This document shows, piece after piece, positions 16,013 through 24,330 of a stretch of DNA of 45,152 nucleotides. Within the stretch, counting starts at the first letter, position 1. Each line of letters starts with the position of its first letter. The position numbers and the translations under genes are program-made. A model generated the notes under the pieces. The model was not told the DNA's origin. It searched no databases and saw nothing but the letters and a program-made list of their open reading frames with translations. Source of the stretch: Zoogloea oleivorans (GTDB lineage: Bacteria; Pseudomonadota; Gammaproteobacteria; Burkholderiales; Rhodocyclaceae); the NCBI RefSeq assembly GCF_008107625.1, contig NZ_SDKK01000006.1, forward strand, positions 122,889-168,040. Reading direction: 5' to 3'.

Positions 16013-16525
16013 TCAAAGATCTGCCAAGGGCCTTTCGGCGCTTCGCTCATCGCGGCTTGTCAGTTGGGCGATGACCTGAGCCAGACTTGCGTGCAGCTGT
16101 TCCAGCGTTTCGTCGGTCAAGCCCTGCAAAGCCTCCGGCAGAACGCCCTCCACCGGCCCGGGTGCAGCGCCCAGTACCACTGCGGCACTGTCTGTTAGTT
16201 GAAGGCCAACCCGCCGCTGGTCTTCGGCCTTGCGTTGCTTGGTCACCAGGCCGCGTGTCTCGAGCTTGTCGACCAACTGGCTGCAGGTCGACTGATGGAT
16301 CGACAGACGGTTTGCCAGTTCCGACACGCCAACCCCTGGCGTGCGGGCAATTTCATGGAGCAGCCACAGTTGTGAGCCGGAAACGCCGCAGTTGTGCTCC
16401 ACCTCCCGGAAATGCTGCCTTACCGAACCGTAAATCAGGCGAAATTGTTTCAGGACGATGAGCGCCATCGCATCGCTGGATGTGTGCTGGGCTGGCCCAG
16501 CCAGAGTCATGTTTGCTAAATTCAT
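16013..16525 (-). CDS. MarR-family transcriptional regulator
   Basis: The 170-residue product has a winged helix-turn-helix of the MarR type: GVSGSQLWLLHEIARTPG, VSELANRLSIHQSTCSQLVDK and the wing RGLVTKQRKAEDQRRVGLQLT, flanked by dimerisation helices. MarR proteins usually repress themselves and a neighbour and are released by small phenolic or other ligands. It precedes the PuuD-like gene and likely shares its transcript. A TATAAT sits at 16534-16539 on the minus strand, so close to the ATG that the leader would be only a few bases, and no clear ribosome-binding site is seen. The ligand is unknown. Confidence 0.9.
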   Translation of the reverse strand: MNLANMTLAGPAQHTSSDAMALIVLKQFRLIYGSVRQHFREVEHNCGVSGSQLWLLHEIARTPGVGVSELANRLSIHQSTCSQLVDKLETRGLVTKQRKAEDQRRVGLQLTDSAAVVLGAAPGPVEGVLPEALQGLTDETLEQLHASLAQVIAQLTSRDERSAERPLADL

Positions 16526-16847
16526 TTGTCTAAATTATATTGATACCAATACTTTTCCGGAAGAGTCGTTTTCAGCAAGCCTCTGAAACGTACATCTGCT
16601 CCGGTGACCATCCTGCACAGGAGAGCTTTGGGGGGCGATTTCTTTGAGTTTTCTGTAGATCCCATAAGGTCTGCTTTGAGGGAGTCAGCCCCCGTCTTTT
16701 TCCACCCCTCCACACATCCACGATCTCGAAAGCTCTCCACTGCAGCTCTCGGCGTATTGATGGGAAACAGTCAACTGTTCGCGGCTTTGGTGAAGCAATA
16801 CGCTACGTGGCCCGTCGCACAGGGCCTTCACGGGGAGCCTTAACCAG
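16526..16847. promoter_or_regulatory. divergent intergenic region between marR-like gene and antiporter operon
   Basis: No gene is supported in this 322-bp stretch; two short overlapping frames (16522-16740 minus, 16604-16843 plus) lack start signals and recognisable motifs. It contains the TATAAT of the MarR gene (16534-16539, minus) and an inverted repeat AACAGT-CA-ACTGTT at 16766-16779, about 70 bp before the antiporter start, that could be an operator. CGGGGAG at 16831-16837 serves as ribosome-binding site for the ATG at 16848. Confidence 0.45.
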
Positions 16848-18104
16848 ATGATGCTGATCCGCCAGACTTGGGAGGCCCTGCAGGACCGGTTTTTCTTCCT
16901 GCCGCCTTTTCCCGAGCAACTCGATCCCCTCGCCCTGTTCGCCCTGTTACTCGTCGGCGGTCTGCTGGCAGGCGAAACGCTGTTCCGAACCATCGGGCTC
17001 TCCCGCATCGTCGGCTACGTGCTTGCCGGTGCCCTTGCGGGACCTGGCGTGCTCGGCTGGCTGGACCGGGAAACCCTGTCAATGGCCAAACCGGTGGCAG
17101 ATGCCGCACTGGGCCTGCTCTTGCTGGAAACAGGGCGCCATCTCGACCTGGGATGGCTACGAGCCAACCGATCCCTGCTGAGAAGTGCCGCTGCGGAATC
17201 GGGGCTGGCCTTCGCGACCATCTTCGCCTTTGCCTATCTTGCCGTAGGCCTCAGCCTTGGCTGGAGCGCGGCGACAGCGGCCATCACGATGGCTTCGGCC
17301 CCGGCAGTGGTGCTGCTCACCGCAGAGGAGAACCACGCCCAGGGGCAAGTCACCCAGCGCACGCTGCTACTCACGGCGATCAACTGCGCGCTGTCCTTTG
17401 TCATTTTCGCGGTGGTGCTCGGCATCGTACACGCTGAACAGTCCGGCGACTGGCTCAACGCCCTGGCCCATCCCCTGTGGGTGATCTGCGGCGGCGTCGG
17501 AATCGGCATGTTGTGCGCGCGCCTGGCCCTGATGGTGGCTGCCGGGCAGGCCAAGGGATCGGTGGCCCAGGTATTCATTCTCGTTGCGGTAGCCTTGCTG
17601 GCCATCGGTGTGGCGCGGATGCTCGCCGTACCGGTGTTCCTCTGCCTGTTCCTGATGGGGGCGGCTCTCAATCTGGCCGACCGGGACAAGGTGCTGGCTT
17701 ACACCGGCCTGCCTCAGGGGCACTGGATTCTGGCCATTGTGCTTTTCGTGGTAACGGGTGCGATGCTGCCACTGGGAGACCTGAACTGGATCACCGGGCT
17801 GCAGGCCCTTGGCCTGATCATCGTGCGTGGCCTCGCCAAGTTTGCCGGGGTGATGGCAACCGGGCGCCAGGATTTGCCCGCTGCCAAGCGCCGCCTGGTG
17901 GGCATCGGCATCCAGCCGCTCTCGGCAACAGCGATCTTCATGGCGGCAGAACTGGCCGCCATCTATCCGGAAGTGAGCGGCCAGGCCCTGCTGTTGCCGC
18001 TGCTGGCCGCTGCGCTGATGGAGTTCGCCGGGCCTCAAATGTGCAAGTACGCACTGCACAAGGCCGGTGAGACGGAGCCCCTTCCTGCAGGACGACAACA
18101 ATGA
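16848..18104 (+). CDS. CPA2-family cation:proton antiporter (Kef-like, membrane domain only)
   Basis: The 418-residue product is a polytopic membrane protein with about 11-13 helices resembling the KefB/KefC/NapA exchanger domain: GLSRIVGYVLAGALAGP near residue 50, a long hydrophobic core, and conserved LLLLETG in place of the usual LFxxG. It ends soon after the last helix, so it lacks the cytoplasmic TrkA-N/RCK domain through which Kef channels sense glutathione. The stop overlaps the start of the YbdK-type ligase by 4 bp (ATGA), so the two are co-translated. That pairing suggests, without proving, a thiol or glutamyl-compound link to ion efflux. Confidence 0.88.
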   Translation: MMLIRQTWEALQDRFFFLPPFPEQLDPLALFALLLVGGLLAGETLFRTIGLSRIVGYVLAGALAGPGVLGWLDRETLSMAKPVADAALGLLLLETGRHLDLGWLRANRSLLRSAAAESGLAFATIFAFAYLAVGLSLGWSAATAAITMASAPAVVLLTAEENHAQGQVTQRTLLLTAINCALSFVIFAVVLGIVHAEQSGDWLNALAHPLWVICGGVGIGMLCARLALMVAAGQAKGSVAQVFILVAVALLAIGVARMLAVPVFLCLFLMGAALNLADRDKVLAYTGLPQGHWILAIVLFVVTGAMLPLGDLNWITGLQALGLIIVRGLAKFAGVMATGRQDLPAAKRRLVGIGIQPLSATAIFMAAELAAIYPEVSGQALLLPLLAAALMEFAGPQMCKYALHKAGETEPLPAGRQQ

Positions 18105-19249
18105 GCGATCTTTCCAAACTGAGTTTCACTTCCAGTCGCCCGCTGACCCTGGGCGTCGAGCTGGAACTGCAACTGGTTTCGCTGCGGGACTACGACCTGA
18201 CCCGTGCCGCCACCGACCTGCTGGCCGGTTTGCAGTACGACGACCGCTTCGGCGAAATAAAACTGGAGATCACCGAGAGCATGATCGAGGTGAACTCCAG
18301 GCCACGCCAGGATGTCACAGCCATTGCTGTTGACCTGGACGGTCTGCGCGAAGTGCTGGTCAGCCATTGCCAGCGCAACAACATCGCCATCTGCGGTGGC
18401 GGCACCCACCCGTTCCACCACTGGCCCGAGCGCAGGATCTGCCCCGGCGAACGCTTTGCGTTCCTCAATCAACGCTACGGTTATCTGAGCAAACAATTCA
18501 CCGTTTTCGGGCAGCACATCCATATTGGCGTGCCGTCCGGTGACGACGCCATCTGGCTGACCCACGCGCTCAACCGCTACGTACCTCACTTCGTGGCGCT
18601 GTCCGCGTCGTCGCCTTTTATTGACGCGACCGACACGGCCTTCGAGTCCGCCCGGCTCAATGCGGTGTCGGCTTTTCCGCTCTCCGGACAGGCTCCCGAC
18701 GTAGCCGACTGGGCCGCCTTTGTCGATCACATGGGCTTGCTGCAGTCCTGCGGCGTGGCCGAGAGCATCAAGGATCTCTACTGGGATGTGCGCCCCAAGC
18801 CGGAGTACGGCACCGTGGAAGTACGGGTTTGCGACACCCCGCTGTCTGTCGACCGGGCCATCGAACTGGCCGCCTTCGCCCAATGCCTGGCCCGCTACCT
18901 GCTGCGGGAACGGCCTCCGGTCGTCCCAGCCATGCAGGCGCTGGTGGCGCGCTACAACAAGTTCCAGGCCTGCCGCTTCGGCTTCAAGGCCGAACTGGCT
19001 GACCCGATTCACCGTCGTACCGAGCCCCTTGGCGAGACCTTGCTGCACCTGCTCGATACGCTTGTAGCGGATGCCGACGATCTGGGCTGCCGGCGCCAAC
19101 TGGAACGTCTGCGCACACTCGCGCACAGTCAGCATGGCGACGCAGCCTGGCTGCGGGAAACGGCGACGGCTGCAGGCAACCTCCACGACCTGACCCGGGC
19201 AGCCACAGAACGCTTCGCCGAACCCTCCTGTTATCGACCCCACGCATAG
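18101..19249 (+). CDS. ybdK: YbdK-type carboxylate-amine ligase (GCS2 family)
   Basis: The 382-residue product is a glutamate-cysteine-ligase family 2 protein. Typical elements are the opening LTLGVELELQLV, EIKLEITESMIEVNS, GGGTHPFHHW, GQHIHIGVPSGDDA, and RPKPEYGTVEVRVCDTP in the second half. Family members form gamma-glutamyl-type amide bonds with ATP; E. coli YbdK has only weak glutamate-cysteine ligase activity, so the natural substrate is unsettled. The ATG overlaps the antiporter stop, and the next gene starts 9 bp after its stop. It is likely cytoplasmic. Being coupled to a Kef-like exchanger is the most informative context. Confidence 0.9.
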   Translation: MSDLSKLSFTSSRPLTLGVELELQLVSLRDYDLTRAATDLLAGLQYDDRFGEIKLEITESMIEVNSRPRQDVTAIAVDLDGLREVLVSHCQRNNIAICGGGTHPFHHWPERRICPGERFAFLNQRYGYLSKQFTVFGQHIHIGVPSGDDAIWLTHALNRYVPHFVALSASSPFIDATDTAFESARLNAVSAFPLSGQAPDVADWAAFVDHMGLLQSCGVAESIKDLYWDVRPKPEYGTVEVRVCDTPLSVDRAIELAAFAQCLARYLLRERPPVVPAMQALVARYNKFQACRFGFKAELADPIHRRTEPLGETLLHLLDTLVADADDLGCRRQLERLRTLAHSQHGDAAWLRETATAAGNLHDLTRAATERFAEPSCYRPHA

Positions 19250-19258
19250 GGTGCCTCC

Positions 19259-20515
19259 GTGCAAACCCATCCCATATTGTTTGCTGCATTGCTTGCGTCC
19301 ACGCCGGTTCTGGCCGCCGGGCCCTGTACGCTTTCCACCGGAACGCCCCCCGCAACATCCACTGGCGGGGCAGTGCGAACCGACAACTGGCTAAGTCCGG
19401 GCAACATCCGCTTCGGCCTGGGGCAGGCGTCTCGCTTCATGCCGGGCGTAAGCATTGCCCCGACGACCACACCGCCGGCCCGACCCGCAGCGGCCCAGCG
19501 TCTTGACCCGGATCGCCTGCTCGTCACCGACCCGGCCGACGGTACCCGTCAATCCCTCCGCTTTTTGCTTGAAAACCGGATCGACGCCGATGGCGTTGTG
19601 ATCCTTCGGCGCGGAAAGCTGGCCCTCGACTACCGGCGGTCGGGCTTCGATCCCGCCCAGCCCCGGCTCCTCCTCGAAGCCACCCGCCCAATCCTGGTGA
19701 CCCAACTGGCCAGGGCCGCCGCCGAAGGGCGGCTTGCCCGGGAAAAGGCAATCACCCGGCTTCTTCCCGAACTCTCCGGCGTCCGTGAGCTGGGCAAACT
19801 GTCCTTGCAGCGCCTGCTTGCCGGGCGTACCGGCCTGCAGTGGTCGGAAACCGACATCGCGCGCTGGCAACAGGAGGCGGGCTGGGCGCCAGGCGGCAGG
19901 ACTGGCGTGCGCGCCTGGCTGGATGCCCGCACGTCCTGGCCTCGCACCTCCGGCGACACGGGCGTGGATCTGACCGGCCCGGAGGGCGAACTCCTGCTGT
20001 GGGCTACCGAGAAAGCCTGGAAGAAATCTGCCCCCGAATGGCTGTGTGAACTGCAGGGGACCATCCGGGCGCGAAACACCGCCTTCTGGGCAACGGACAC
20101 AACCGGGACCCCGCTTGCCGACGGCCTTGCACTCAGCCTGGGTGATTTTGCCAGTCTGGGGCAGGCATTCCTTGATGCACGCAATCGCCCCGGCCAACGG
20201 GCCCTGGCGCCCGCATGGTTTGTCGATACGATCGCCAACCCTTCGGACACCAACGACGCAACACCAGCCGGAATCCGTGCCCTGGGTCCGGATACGGGCT
20301 GGCAGTACCGCTTTGCACACCCGGGGCATCGCGGCCACCGAACAGCGATCATCGGCGCCTATGGCACCAGCCTGTACGTGGATTTCGATTACGGCACGGT
20401 GATCGCCGTTTTCGCCTCGCATGCCGAGCGACACTCGCCGCTCCTGATGGCCAGCCTGCGCAATCTTTGGGAAGAGGCGACCCGGCCGGGAGGGACTGAC
20501 AGTGGGCATCGGTAA
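19259..20515 (+). CDS. exported serine-hydrolase-like protein lacking its SxxK nucleophile
   Basis: The 418-residue product has a signal peptide (MQTHPILFAALLASTPVLA) and the layout of class C beta-lactamase-fold hydrolases such as 6-aminohexanoate-dimer hydrolase. It includes DADGVVILRRGKLALDYRR, the helix leading to LPELSGV, LSLQRLLAGRTGLQWSETD, and a late GHRGHRTAIIGAYG strand. Where the family has the catalytic S-x-x-K (usually SMTK or SMSK), this protein reads EATR, replacing both Ser and Lys. It is therefore probably a binding protein or pseudo-enzyme and not a hydrolase. The GTG start at 19259 has a weak AGGG upstream. It lies in a tight operon with the YbdK-type ligase and the OmpA-like protein. 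Confidence 0.8.
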   Translation: MQTHPILFAALLASTPVLAAGPCTLSTGTPPATSTGGAVRTDNWLSPGNIRFGLGQASRFMPGVSIAPTTTPPARPAAAQRLDPDRLLVTDPADGTRQSLRFLLENRIDADGVVILRRGKLALDYRRSGFDPAQPRLLLEATRPILVTQLARAAAEGRLAREKAITRLLPELSGVRELGKLSLQRLLAGRTGLQWSETDIARWQQEAGWAPGGRTGVRAWLDARTSWPRTSGDTGVDLTGPEGELLLWATEKAWKKSAPEWLCELQGTIRARNTAFWATDTTGTPLADGLALSLGDFASLGQAFLDARNRPGQRALAPAWFVDTIANPSDTNDATPAGIRALGPDTGWQYRFAHPGHRGHRTAIIGAYGTSLYVDFDYGTVIAVFASHAERHSPLLMASLRNLWEEATRPGGTDSGHR

Positions 20516-21137
20516 CTGGAGCCTGTCGCCAAGCCTGAACACGCCACAAACTCATGAACAGCAACGGAAAACAGTGAGGATTGCCCAGCTTATGCGCAGA
20601 AATGTCCCCTTGATGGCTGCCGGCTTGTTTGCCCTCGGCCTGGTGTTGCTGCTCAGCGGTTTTTCCAGTGTGCCGCCCACCGATGCGGCAAAAAGTGCGA
20701 CGGGAGCAGGTGCCTGGCAGGAACTGGCTGAAGACCTTGTAAAACGGGCCAGTACATTCCAGGTCATGGCAGAACTGGGCGATAGCGAGCCATCTGCAAA
20801 ACTGGCCATTGAGACCCAGGTCGCGTTTGAAAACAACAAGGATCACCTCAAACCGGACTACGCACGCTTTTTGGCGGACATCACTCTGATCCTTCAGATC
20901 AAGCCCGACGTGCACGTGACCATTACCGGTTTCGGCAACAATCCGGCGACGAACTACAACCCGGTTCTGCTGGGCAAGCGAGTACGCGCCGTTCAGGTCT
21001 TCTTTGCCGAAAATGGCATCCCCATGGAGCAGATTGAAGCCGGAGTCAAAGAGGCTGACGAGTATGAAGGCCCCAATACACTACTGGGAAAGGCCTCCTC
21101 GGGTCAGCTGATCACCGTGCATTTTGCGCAGACGTAA
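20502..21137 (+). CDS. OmpA-like domain protein
   Basis: The 211-residue product has one membrane helix (about 34-55, NVPLMAAGLFALGLVLLLSGF) and a C-terminal OmpA-like region (about 105-211): VAFENNKDHLKPDYARFLADI, DVHVTITGFGNNP, then GKRVRAVQVFFAENGI. These match the peptidoglycan-binding OmpA/MotB fold, though the key Asp-Arg pair is not perfectly clear. It would anchor in the inner membrane and reach the cell wall. The GTG at 20502 overlaps the previous gene by 14 bp and has GGAGG nearby; a GTG at 20574 or ATG at 20592 are alternatives and would give a more usual signal-anchor. It closes the antiporter operon. Confidence 0.72.
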   Translation: MGIGNWSLSPSLNTPQTHEQQRKTVRIAQLMRRNVPLMAAGLFALGLVLLLSGFSSVPPTDAAKSATGAGAWQELAEDLVKRASTFQVMAELGDSEPSAKLAIETQVAFENNKDHLKPDYARFLADITLILQIKPDVHVTITGFGNNPATNYNPVLLGKRVRAVQVFFAENGIPMEQIEAGVKEADEYEGPNTLLGKASSGQLITVHFAQT

Positions 21138-21224
21138 CGATGGACGAATCCGTGACAGCGCTTGTGCAAGCCATCACGCAACCCATTCCAAACGAGGCGC
21201 GCCGGGCAGCAGCTGGCGCGGAAG

Positions 21225-22157
21225 CTAGGCATCCCCCGAGCGCCTCAGCAGACTCATCACCCCGCCGCTCGGCATGGCGCCGAGAATCGCTCCGATCGAC
21301 ACCACGACAATCCCCAGCACGACATGCAGGCTCAGCGCTTCACCCAGCATGAAAAACGCGCCGACGGCCGAAACTCCCGGCACCAGGGCCAGCATCATTG
21401 AGGCCTGGCACGACCCGATCTTCTGATTCGCGTAGCTGTACATGCCCCCCGCCAGCAGTGCCGCGACCAGTCCCTGATAGACGCCCTGCAAGGCAATTTC
21501 GGCGGCCGGACTGGCGGCAATCGCCTTGGGCAGCCAGAGCAGGTAAACGGGCATGTAGATCAGCAATGAAAACGTCGCCACCCCGCTGATCGCCAGTTGC
21601 GGCCTGACCATCCAGCGCCGCATCAAGAGGCCGAACACTGCCCATGACAACGCCGCCAGCAGAAACAGGATGTCACCGATCCAGCGGGATCCTGCGTCAG
21701 GCGCGACCAGGCTTTCGTAGCCGATCAGGAGCAGCCCTGCGCTCGACAGCAACAGGGCCATCACGATGTGGCGTTCCAGCCTGAAGCCGGACATCAGCGC
21801 CACGATGACGATAGTCCAGAACGGGATGCCGCCATTCACGAACACCCCGGCATGGGCCGTTGGCGCAAAGGCAAAGCCCGAATACACCAGCAGGCCGTAG
21901 CCCAGCCCGCCAAACAGCGCCAGCACCCCGTAACGGGGCCAGTCCCGCGGCGGAACGCGGGCCATGAAATACGGAAGCGCGATCACGCCCGATACGCCAT
22001 AACGCAGCGCGGCAATGTCGAAGGGCGTCATCACCCCCTTGCTTCCCAGGCGGGAAACAATGTTGAAGCCGGACCAGCACAGGACCACGACCAGGGCCGC
22101 CAGCACGCCGCGGGAATGATCGGACAGGCCGGGGGCGCTGCTGTCAGACATGCTCAT
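21225..22157 (-). CDS. EamA/DMT-family transporter
   Basis: The 310-residue product has about ten membrane helices arranged as two EamA repeats. The first opens with GVLAALVVVLCWSGFNIVSR and the second with RWIGDILFLLAALSWAVFGLL, and it ends in VVLGIVVVSIGAILGAMPSG. Members export amino acids, their derivatives or other metabolites; the cargo cannot be read from sequence. The ATG at 22157 follows GAAGGTG; a second ATG at 22151 is close. The longer upstream frame is antisense-derived and rejected. It is convergent with the OmpA-like gene and follows the DUF934 gene by 10 bp on the same strand, so it may share the sulfur-assimilation transcript. Confidence 0.88.
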   Translation of the reverse strand: MSMSDSSAPGLSDHSRGVLAALVVVLCWSGFNIVSRLGSKGVMTPFDIAALRYGVSGVIALPYFMARVPPRDWPRYGVLALFGGLGYGLLVYSGFAFAPTAHAGVFVNGGIPFWTIVIVALMSGFRLERHIVMALLLSSAGLLLIGYESLVAPDAGSRWIGDILFLLAALSWAVFGLLMRRWMVRPQLAISGVATFSLLIYMPVYLLWLPKAIAASPAAEIALQGVYQGLVAALLAGGMYSYANQKIGSCQASMMLALVPGVSAVGAFFMLGEALSLHVVLGIVVVSIGAILGAMPSGGVMSLLRRSGDA

Positions 22158-22167
22158 CGAGACACCT

Positions 22168-22650
22168 TCACATCGAGGGAGAAACCCGGCGACCAGTGAC
22201 CGGCTCCCAAGAGTAATCCCGGAAGGCCGCCAGCGCCTCATGCGGCAACTGATCGGCGCGCAGCAGGAAGGCATCGAAGCCGCAGTGATGCAGGAAGTAC
22301 AACTGGTCGCGCAGCACGTCACCCACCGCCCGCAGTTCGCCCCTGTAGCCGTGGCGATTGCGCAGCAGGCGGGCCAGGGAATAGCCGCGCCCGTCGGTGA
22401 ACACCGGAAAGCGGATGGCGATCAGCGGCATGTCGGCCAGCCATGGCAATACGGATTCCAGCTCGTCATCCGGGCCGAGCCACACGCCGGCACGCGCGGG
22501 ATCGAGGCTTGCACGGTGGGCCAGCCACAACGCCAGCGGCAACAGTAAACGTCCGCCGGTCTCCAGGCGCGCGGCCGGCAGCGCCTCATCCGCATCGATC
22601 CACTGCCAGCCGTCTTCAACGACTTGACCATTCCTGATCAGGGTATTCAT
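22168..22650 (-). CDS. DUF934 protein, sulfite-reductase associated
   Basis: The 160-residue product matches the DUF934 family: VWLGPDDELESVLPWLADMPLIAIRFPVFTDGRGYSLARLLR and the DVLRDQLYFLHHCGFDAFLLR segment are its usual core. In beta- and gammaproteobacteria it is typically encoded with assimilatory sulfite reductase and cysH, but its biochemical role is unresolved; an iron-sulfur or substrate-handling accessory role is only a guess. The start overlaps the reductase stop by 4 bp, so the two are translated together. Confidence 0.88.
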   Translation of the reverse strand: MNTLIRNGQVVEDGWQWIDADEALPAARLETGGRLLLPLALWLAHRASLDPARAGVWLGPDDELESVLPWLADMPLIAIRFPVFTDGRGYSLARLLRNRHGYRGELRAVGDVLRDQLYFLHHCGFDAFLLRADQLPHEALAAFRDYSWEPVTGRRVSPSM

Positions 22651-24305
22651 GCCGCACCTCCATACACCCGCGCCTTGAAGGGCTCCAGGCCGATCCGCTC
22701 GACCGCGTCGATAAAAATCTCGCCCTCATGGCGGGCCGCCAGATAAACCTCCACCAGACGCTGGATCACGTCGGGAATCTGCCCGGCCGCAAACGACGGG
22801 CCGATCACCTTGCCCAGCGCAGCACGGGCGCCTTCGCGGCCGCCGATGGTCACCTGGTACCACTCCTCGTTGTTCTTATCGACGCCGAGAATGCCGATAT
22901 GGCCGATGTGGTGATGGCCGCAGGCATTCACGCAACCGGACATGTTGAGTTCCAGCGGGCCCAGGTCGAACTGGTAGTCCAGATCGTCGAAACGCTGCTG
23001 GATGGCCGCTGCCACCGGGATGGAACGGGCATTGGCCAGCGAGCAGAAATCGCCGCCGGGGCAGCACACCAGATCGGTCAGCAGACCGATGTTGGGCGTC
23101 GCCAGGCCGAGGGCGCGCGCGCCTTCCCACAGGGCCGGCAAATCCTTGCGGGCGACGTGGGGCAGCACCAGGTTCTGCTCGTGACTGACCCGGATCTCGC
23201 CGGCACTGAAGCGCTCGGCCAAGTCGGCAACACCGTCCATCTGCTCGGCGATGGCGTCGCCCGGTGGGGCACCGGTCTTCTTGAGAGACAAAGTGACGAT
23301 GGCGTAGCCGTTTGCCCGATGGGGCGCCACATTGCGCTCGACCCAGCGGGCAAAGGCGCGCGAGTCGTGCAGCGCCTGCCGGTAGGCCGGGTCATCGGCA
23401 TCGGCGGGCGCGTGGTCGGCGCGGGCGAAGAAGGCCTCCATGTCCCGGAAGGTCTGCTCGGCAATGCTTGCGGGGCCGCCCCGGCTCCACGCCCATTCGT
23501 CTTCGACTTCCTTCGCAAAGCCTTCGAGGCTCAAGTCCTTCACGAGGATCTTGATGCGCGCCTTGTACTTGTTGTCGCGCCGGCCGTAGCGGTTATAGAC
23601 CCGCAGAATGGCTTCAAAGTAGTTGAGCAATTCCTCGCGGGGCAGGAAGTCCTTGATCGTCTTGCCGACCATCGGCGTGCGCCCGAGGCCACCACCCACA
23701 AAGATCTCGAAGCCGATCCGGCCATCGTCCGCCACCCGCGCGCTGGCGCCAATGTCATGGAAGCGCACCGCGGCGCGGTCCTCCGCACCGCCGGAAATGG
23801 CGATCTTGAACTTGCGCGGCAGGAACAGGAATTCCGGCGCCAGCGTGGACCACTGCCGAACGATCTCGCAGTAGGGGCGCGGGTCGAACAGCTCGTCGGC
23901 GGCCACGCCGGCAAACTGGTCGGTGGTGATGTTGCGGATGCAGTTGCCGGAGGTCTGGATGGCGTGCATCTGCACGGTGGCCAGCTCGGCCAGGATGTCC
24001 GGCGTGTCCTCCAGCCGCACCCAGTTGAACTGAATGTTGCTGCGCGTCGTGAAGTGCCCGTAACCCCGGTCGAAGCGGCGGGCAATGTCGGCGAGCTTCC
24101 TCAACTGGTGGCTGGCCAGCGTGCCGTAGGGAATGGCGACGCGCAGCATCGGCGCGTGGCGCTGCACGTAAAGGCCGTTCTGCAGGCGCAGGGGGCGGAA
24201 GTCGTCTTCGGACAGACGGCCGTCCAGAAAGCGCGTCATCTGATCGCGGAACTGGACAACCCGGTCGTCCACCAGACGCTGGTCGGTTTCGTTGTAAAGG
24301 TACAT
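22647..24305 (-). CDS. cysI: nitrite/sulfite reductase, probable assimilatory sulfite reductase hemoprotein
   Basis: The 552-residue product is a siroheme-[4Fe-4S] reductase with two ferredoxin-like half domains and two catalytic domains. The cluster and siroheme ligands appear as VCCPGGDFCSLANA and SGCVNACGHHHIGHIGI; GLGRTPMVGKTIKDF lies in the first catalytic half. It reduces sulfite to sulfide (or nitrite to ammonia) in six-electron steps. Pairing with DUF934 favours sulfite. The ATG at 24305 starts the MYLYNETDQRLVDDRV segment where family members begin; upstream codons in the longer frame overlap ccoG and are not homologous. The ribosome-binding site is weak. CcoG lies just upstream. Confidence 0.92.
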   Translation of the reverse strand: MYLYNETDQRLVDDRVVQFRDQMTRFLDGRLSEDDFRPLRLQNGLYVQRHAPMLRVAIPYGTLASHQLRKLADIARRFDRGYGHFTTRSNIQFNWVRLEDTPDILAELATVQMHAIQTSGNCIRNITTDQFAGVAADELFDPRPYCEIVRQWSTLAPEFLFLPRKFKIAISGGAEDRAAVRFHDIGASARVADDGRIGFEIFVGGGLGRTPMVGKTIKDFLPREELLNYFEAILRVYNRYGRRDNKYKARIKILVKDLSLEGFAKEVEDEWAWSRGGPASIAEQTFRDMEAFFARADHAPADADDPAYRQALHDSRAFARWVERNVAPHRANGYAIVTLSLKKTGAPPGDAIAEQMDGVADLAERFSAGEIRVSHEQNLVLPHVARKDLPALWEGARALGLATPNIGLLTDLVCCPGGDFCSLANARSIPVAAAIQQRFDDLDYQFDLGPLELNMSGCVNACGHHHIGHIGILGVDKNNEEWYQVTIGGREGARAALGKVIGPSFAAGQIPDVIQRLVEVYLAARHEGEIFIDAVERIGLEPFKARVYGGAA

Positions 24306-24330
24306 GGCGAGATAAATTCGGAAACTGGGT

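Noticed and set aside
16604-16843. Small plus-strand gene before the antiporter
   Set aside because: It has no ribosome-binding site, no recognisable motif, and overlaps the expected promoter region.
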